From an uncultured Ruminiclostridium sp. (GTDB taxonomy: Bacteria > Bacillota > Clostridia > Oscillospirales > Ruminococcaceae), in assembly GCA_947629925.1 (NCBI GenBank), contig CANRFO010000009.1, positions 26,092 to 90,091 on the forward strand: a stretch of 64,000 bases of DNA, in the 5' to 3' direction. How positions within the stretch are numbered: the first letter of the stretch is position 1; each line of letters opens with the position of its first letter. The position numbers and the translations under genes were made by a program. Below, one piece after another: positions 62,274 to 64,000 of this stretch. The notes beneath the pieces were generated by a model, which saw nothing but the letters and a program-made list of their open reading frames with translations, searched no databases and had not been told where the DNA came from.

Positions 62274-62609
62274 ATGTATATTGCAGGGATAATCGAAACA
62301 ATAATTACATTACCGATAGGTATCATATTTATTATAATTGGTTTCCTTTTGTGGAAAAAACAAAAAATACAGTTGATACATGATTATCACCATATAAATG
62401 TAAAGCCGCAGGATATCAAGGCGTATACCTCCTTGTGGGGAATTGCACTGATAATTCTGGGAGTTTGCATTTTTCCTGTTGGAATAATAGATTTTATCTT
62501 TAAAACTTGGTTAGGATGGATATTGTTCGGTATAGGTTTTATAGTTTGCTTTATAATCGGAAACAAGGCGCAAAAAACATATAATGGTTCGTGGTTCAGC
62601 TGTAATTAA
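62274..62609 (+). CDS. small membrane protein, DUF3784-like
   Basis: 111 residues from ATG 62274, which has GGGAG 8 nt upstream; an ATG at 62259 lies before the ribosome site. Three hydrophobic segments (about 5-25, 52-72, 78-98) with a short basic loop (K-K-Q-K-I) and a C-terminal cysteine. DUF3784-like by layout; function unknown. Confidence 0.65.
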   Translation: MYIAGIIETIITLPIGIIFIIIGFLLWKKQKIQLIHDYHHINVKPQDIKAYTSLWGIALIILGVCIFPVGIIDFIFKTWLGWILFGIGFIVCFIIGNKAQKTYNGSWFSCN

Positions 62610-62658
62610 AAATTACAGATAATTAAGCATAGATATTTTTTACTGAAAGGATAAGTAT

Positions 62659-63249
62659 ATGGAAAAATCAAAAGAATATATTTGCTCCAACTGTGGAGCG
62701 GCAGTCACATCTGAAATATGCCCATACTGCGGAAGCGTGACAAATGTTGAGACAAGCGAAGCATATATGGAATACCCTGTGCTTAATTGTAAGGAAGCGT
62801 CATTGGGATTCTGGACAACTGTGTTCCCGTTGATTTTTGCCGTAATGTTTACCATAGCAGGAATAGTAATGTTGACAGTTGCAATTTTGGGTATAGCCGA
62901 AGATGGTGCTACTCCGATTGTTATATTGATGTTCATACCATTCCTTTTGATTGGCATAGCTGCAACTGTAACAGTTTTAAAGAATGTTATCAGATATGCT
63001 GTATTAAAAAGTAAGGGCAAACATATTACGGGCATAGTTTACGGGTACACAAACGACAACGTACGTATCAATGGCTCGCCCGCTCAGATCGTAAAAATTC
63101 TTGTTGATACTCAGCAGGGAAAACGATTCATAATGTATCAGCTTGGCGATACTTCTAAGCCTTACGGAGTAAATACAGAGATAAAACTTATAGTATACAA
63201 AAATATTTTCATGATAGAAAAAAATCAGTCTGAAGCAGTTAAATGGTAA
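62659..63249 (+). CDS. zinc-ribbon membrane protein
   Basis: 196 residues. N-terminal zinc ribbon (C-S-N-C-G-A-A ... C-P-Y-C-G), then two membrane helices (about 48-80 and 90-112), then a soluble beta-rich C-terminus of about 80 residues (I-T-G-I-V-Y-G-Y-T-N-D-N-V-R). Not recognised as a named family. It shows the same ribbon-plus-membrane theme as the genes at 53150-56295. GAAAGGATAAG precedes the ATG. Terminator at 63280-63316. Confidence 0.75.
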   Translation: MEKSKEYICSNCGAAVTSEICPYCGSVTNVETSEAYMEYPVLNCKEASLGFWTTVFPLIFAVMFTIAGIVMLTVAILGIAEDGATPIVILMFIPFLLIGIAATVTVLKNVIRYAVLKSKGKHITGIVYGYTNDNVRINGSPAQIVKILVDTQQGKRFIMYQLGDTSKPYGVNTEIKLIVYKNIFMIEKNQSEAVKW

Positions 63250-63279
63250 AATTTCATTTAACATTAAACGTAAATAAGA

Positions 63280-63316
63280 AAAGACCGTTTCTTGATTTTA
63301 TCGGAACGGTCTTTAT
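63280..63316. terminator. bidirectional terminator
   Basis: AAGACCGTTTC / GGAACGGTCTT with an A/T loop and T-rich flank, between the zinc-ribbon gene and the convergent DUF305 gene. Confidence 0.85.
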
Positions 63317-63330
63317 TGTATTTACAGAGT

Positions 63331-63900
63331 TTAACGGCAGCATAGCTTTTCATAAAGCTTTTTCATTTGTGTTATTCCTCTTTTCTGTGAGGAAATTATT
63401 GCATTCAGTACGGGTTTCAACTCACAGCATATATCATATTGAAGCGTGTTTTCACACAATCTTACCGCTCCCATATGATGCGGGATCATTTCTCGTATAA
63501 AGTTACAGTCTATATTGTTTGTACATTCTGCGTCATTCATCTGTGAAAACATATTCCTGAATATTTCATCGGTTTTTCTTTTGTACCTGTATAAGCATTG
63601 TCTTGAATTACGGTTCTGTGAACAATCGCATAACACCATGCGCATATTTTCAATGCTTTTAGTCTGCTCTTTTATTATATTCCCTGCAATATTTTGTAGA
63701 CTAATATCCGTTGTATATTTCAAAAGATTTCTTGACATTTGGATAGCTGCTTCATGATGTGGGATCATCTGAACGATGAAATTATGTGAAATGCTGTTTG
63801 ATAGTTTTGCGTCGGTCATTCCGCTTATCATTCTGTCAAGTATACAACGGTATTCCTCTAAATATTTTTTTGTATTACAGCTCAAATTACAGTTAGCCAT
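63331..63900 (-). CDS. DUF305-like protein with two tandem repeats
   Basis: 189 residues from ATG 63900 (GGAGGG upstream); the open frame to 63996 has no ribosome site at its start. Two copies of the DUF305 motif: F-I-V-Q-M-I-P-H-H-E-A-A-I near residue 40 and F-I-R-E-M-I-P-H-H-M-G-A-V near 135, each in a four-helix-type bundle with His-His metal-site-like pairs. Cysteine-rich (more than ten) and lacks a signal peptide. DUF305 proteins are ferritin-like and often metal or copper related; here a spore or cytosolic role is possible. Function unknown. Confidence 0.85.
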   Translation of the reverse strand: MANCNLSCNTKKYLEEYRCILDRMISGMTDAKLSNSISHNFIVQMIPHHEAAIQMSRNLLKYTTDISLQNIAGNIIKEQTKSIENMRMVLCDCSQNRNSRQCLYRYKRKTDEIFRNMFSQMNDAECTNNIDCNFIREMIPHHMGAVRLCENTLQYDICCELKPVLNAIISSQKRGITQMKKLYEKLCCR

Positions 63901-63919
63901 ATAATCCCTCCTTTTCTGT

Positions 63920-63948
63920 ATTATATAGCCTTGAGCAAAACCGTACAA
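63920..63948 (-). promoter_or_regulatory. sigma-A promoter of the DUF305 gene
   Basis: Minus strand: TTGTAC (63943-63948), 17-nt spacer, TATAAT (63920-63925). Confidence 0.72.
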
Positions 63949-64000
63949 ACGCAGTAAATAAGCGGTGTTGCAAGACATAATAAATAAATTAATCACTAAA

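Overview
The window reads as chromosome of an anaerobic, endospore-forming-lineage Firmicute of the Clostridia, most like Oscillospiraceae/Ruminococcus. This is inferred from gene content: HydF ([FeFe]-hydrogenase maturation), SpoIIID, SpoVS, a YlmC/YmxH protein, YmdB, a two-step aconitase/isocitrate dehydrogenase branch, near-consensus sigma-A promoters with 17-nt spacers, and strong AGGAGG-type ribosome sites. No phage, insertion sequence, CRISPR array or integrase was seen. It looks like core chromosome with some accessory carbohydrate and sensory genes.

Layout. 1-4.4 kb: plus-strand genes (DUF2156 end, DJ-1/PfpI, 5-formyl-THF cyclo-ligase, mltG, U32 peptidase). 4.4-8.7 kb: minus-strand dprA, acyl-CoA synthetase, XRE-cupin regulator and nth. 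8.8-9.4 kb: tRNA-Lys, tRNA-Met, tRNA-Trp, followed by a tandem repeat whose units carry hairpin terminators. 9.5-12.8 kb: a large hybrid histidine kinase. 13-17.1 kb: rpsO, a long inverted repeat, pnp and gap. 17.3-20 kb: an ECF sigma factor with a membrane partner, larE, and tRNA-Arg with a further copy of the terminator repeat. 20.3-25.5 kb: diguanylate cyclase, spoIIID, a Ca-type P-ATPase and a possible structured RNA. 25.5-29.4 kb: a sigma factor with a very long C-terminal extension, then hydF and metA. 29.5-38.6 kb: GH2 glycosidase, ppa, maf, a DUF624 protein, PHP phosphoesterase, a malic enzyme fused to a TSCPD domain, ruvX and a GNAT enzyme. 38.7-45.6 kb: ylmC/ymxH, rpsB-tsf, a flavoprotein, a hydrolase, icd and acnA. 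45.7-50.6 kb: two exported GHL10-type cell-surface proteins, one ending in an amidase. 50.7-56.3 kb: purA-ymdB-spoVS followed by three zinc-ribbon membrane/SPFH genes that resemble a Psp-type membrane module without PspA. 56.4-59.7 kb: two Nudix genes, a glycosidase with a LacI/CcpA-type operator in its promoter, and a YdcF-like gene broken by an in-frame stop. 59.7-64 kb: prfB without the usual frameshift, rlmD, two small membrane proteins and a DUF305 protein.

How the genes work together. Several conserved groups are visible: translation and RNA decay (rpsO-pnp, rpsB-tsf, prfB-rlmD), cell-wall remodelling (mltG, the GHL10 proteins, the amidase), citrate to 2-oxoglutarate for glutamate synthesis (acnA-icd), methionine synthesis through O-acetylhomoserine (metA), and sporulation/envelope genes (spoIIID, spoVS, ymdB and the SPFH cluster). 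The items most worth a second look are the PspA-less SPFH/zinc-ribbon module, the sigma factor with a roughly 350-residue extension, the malic enzyme-TSCPD fusion with an internal start site, the tRNA-linked terminator repeats, and the long inverted repeat before pnp. All calls come from reading the sequence; no database search was run.
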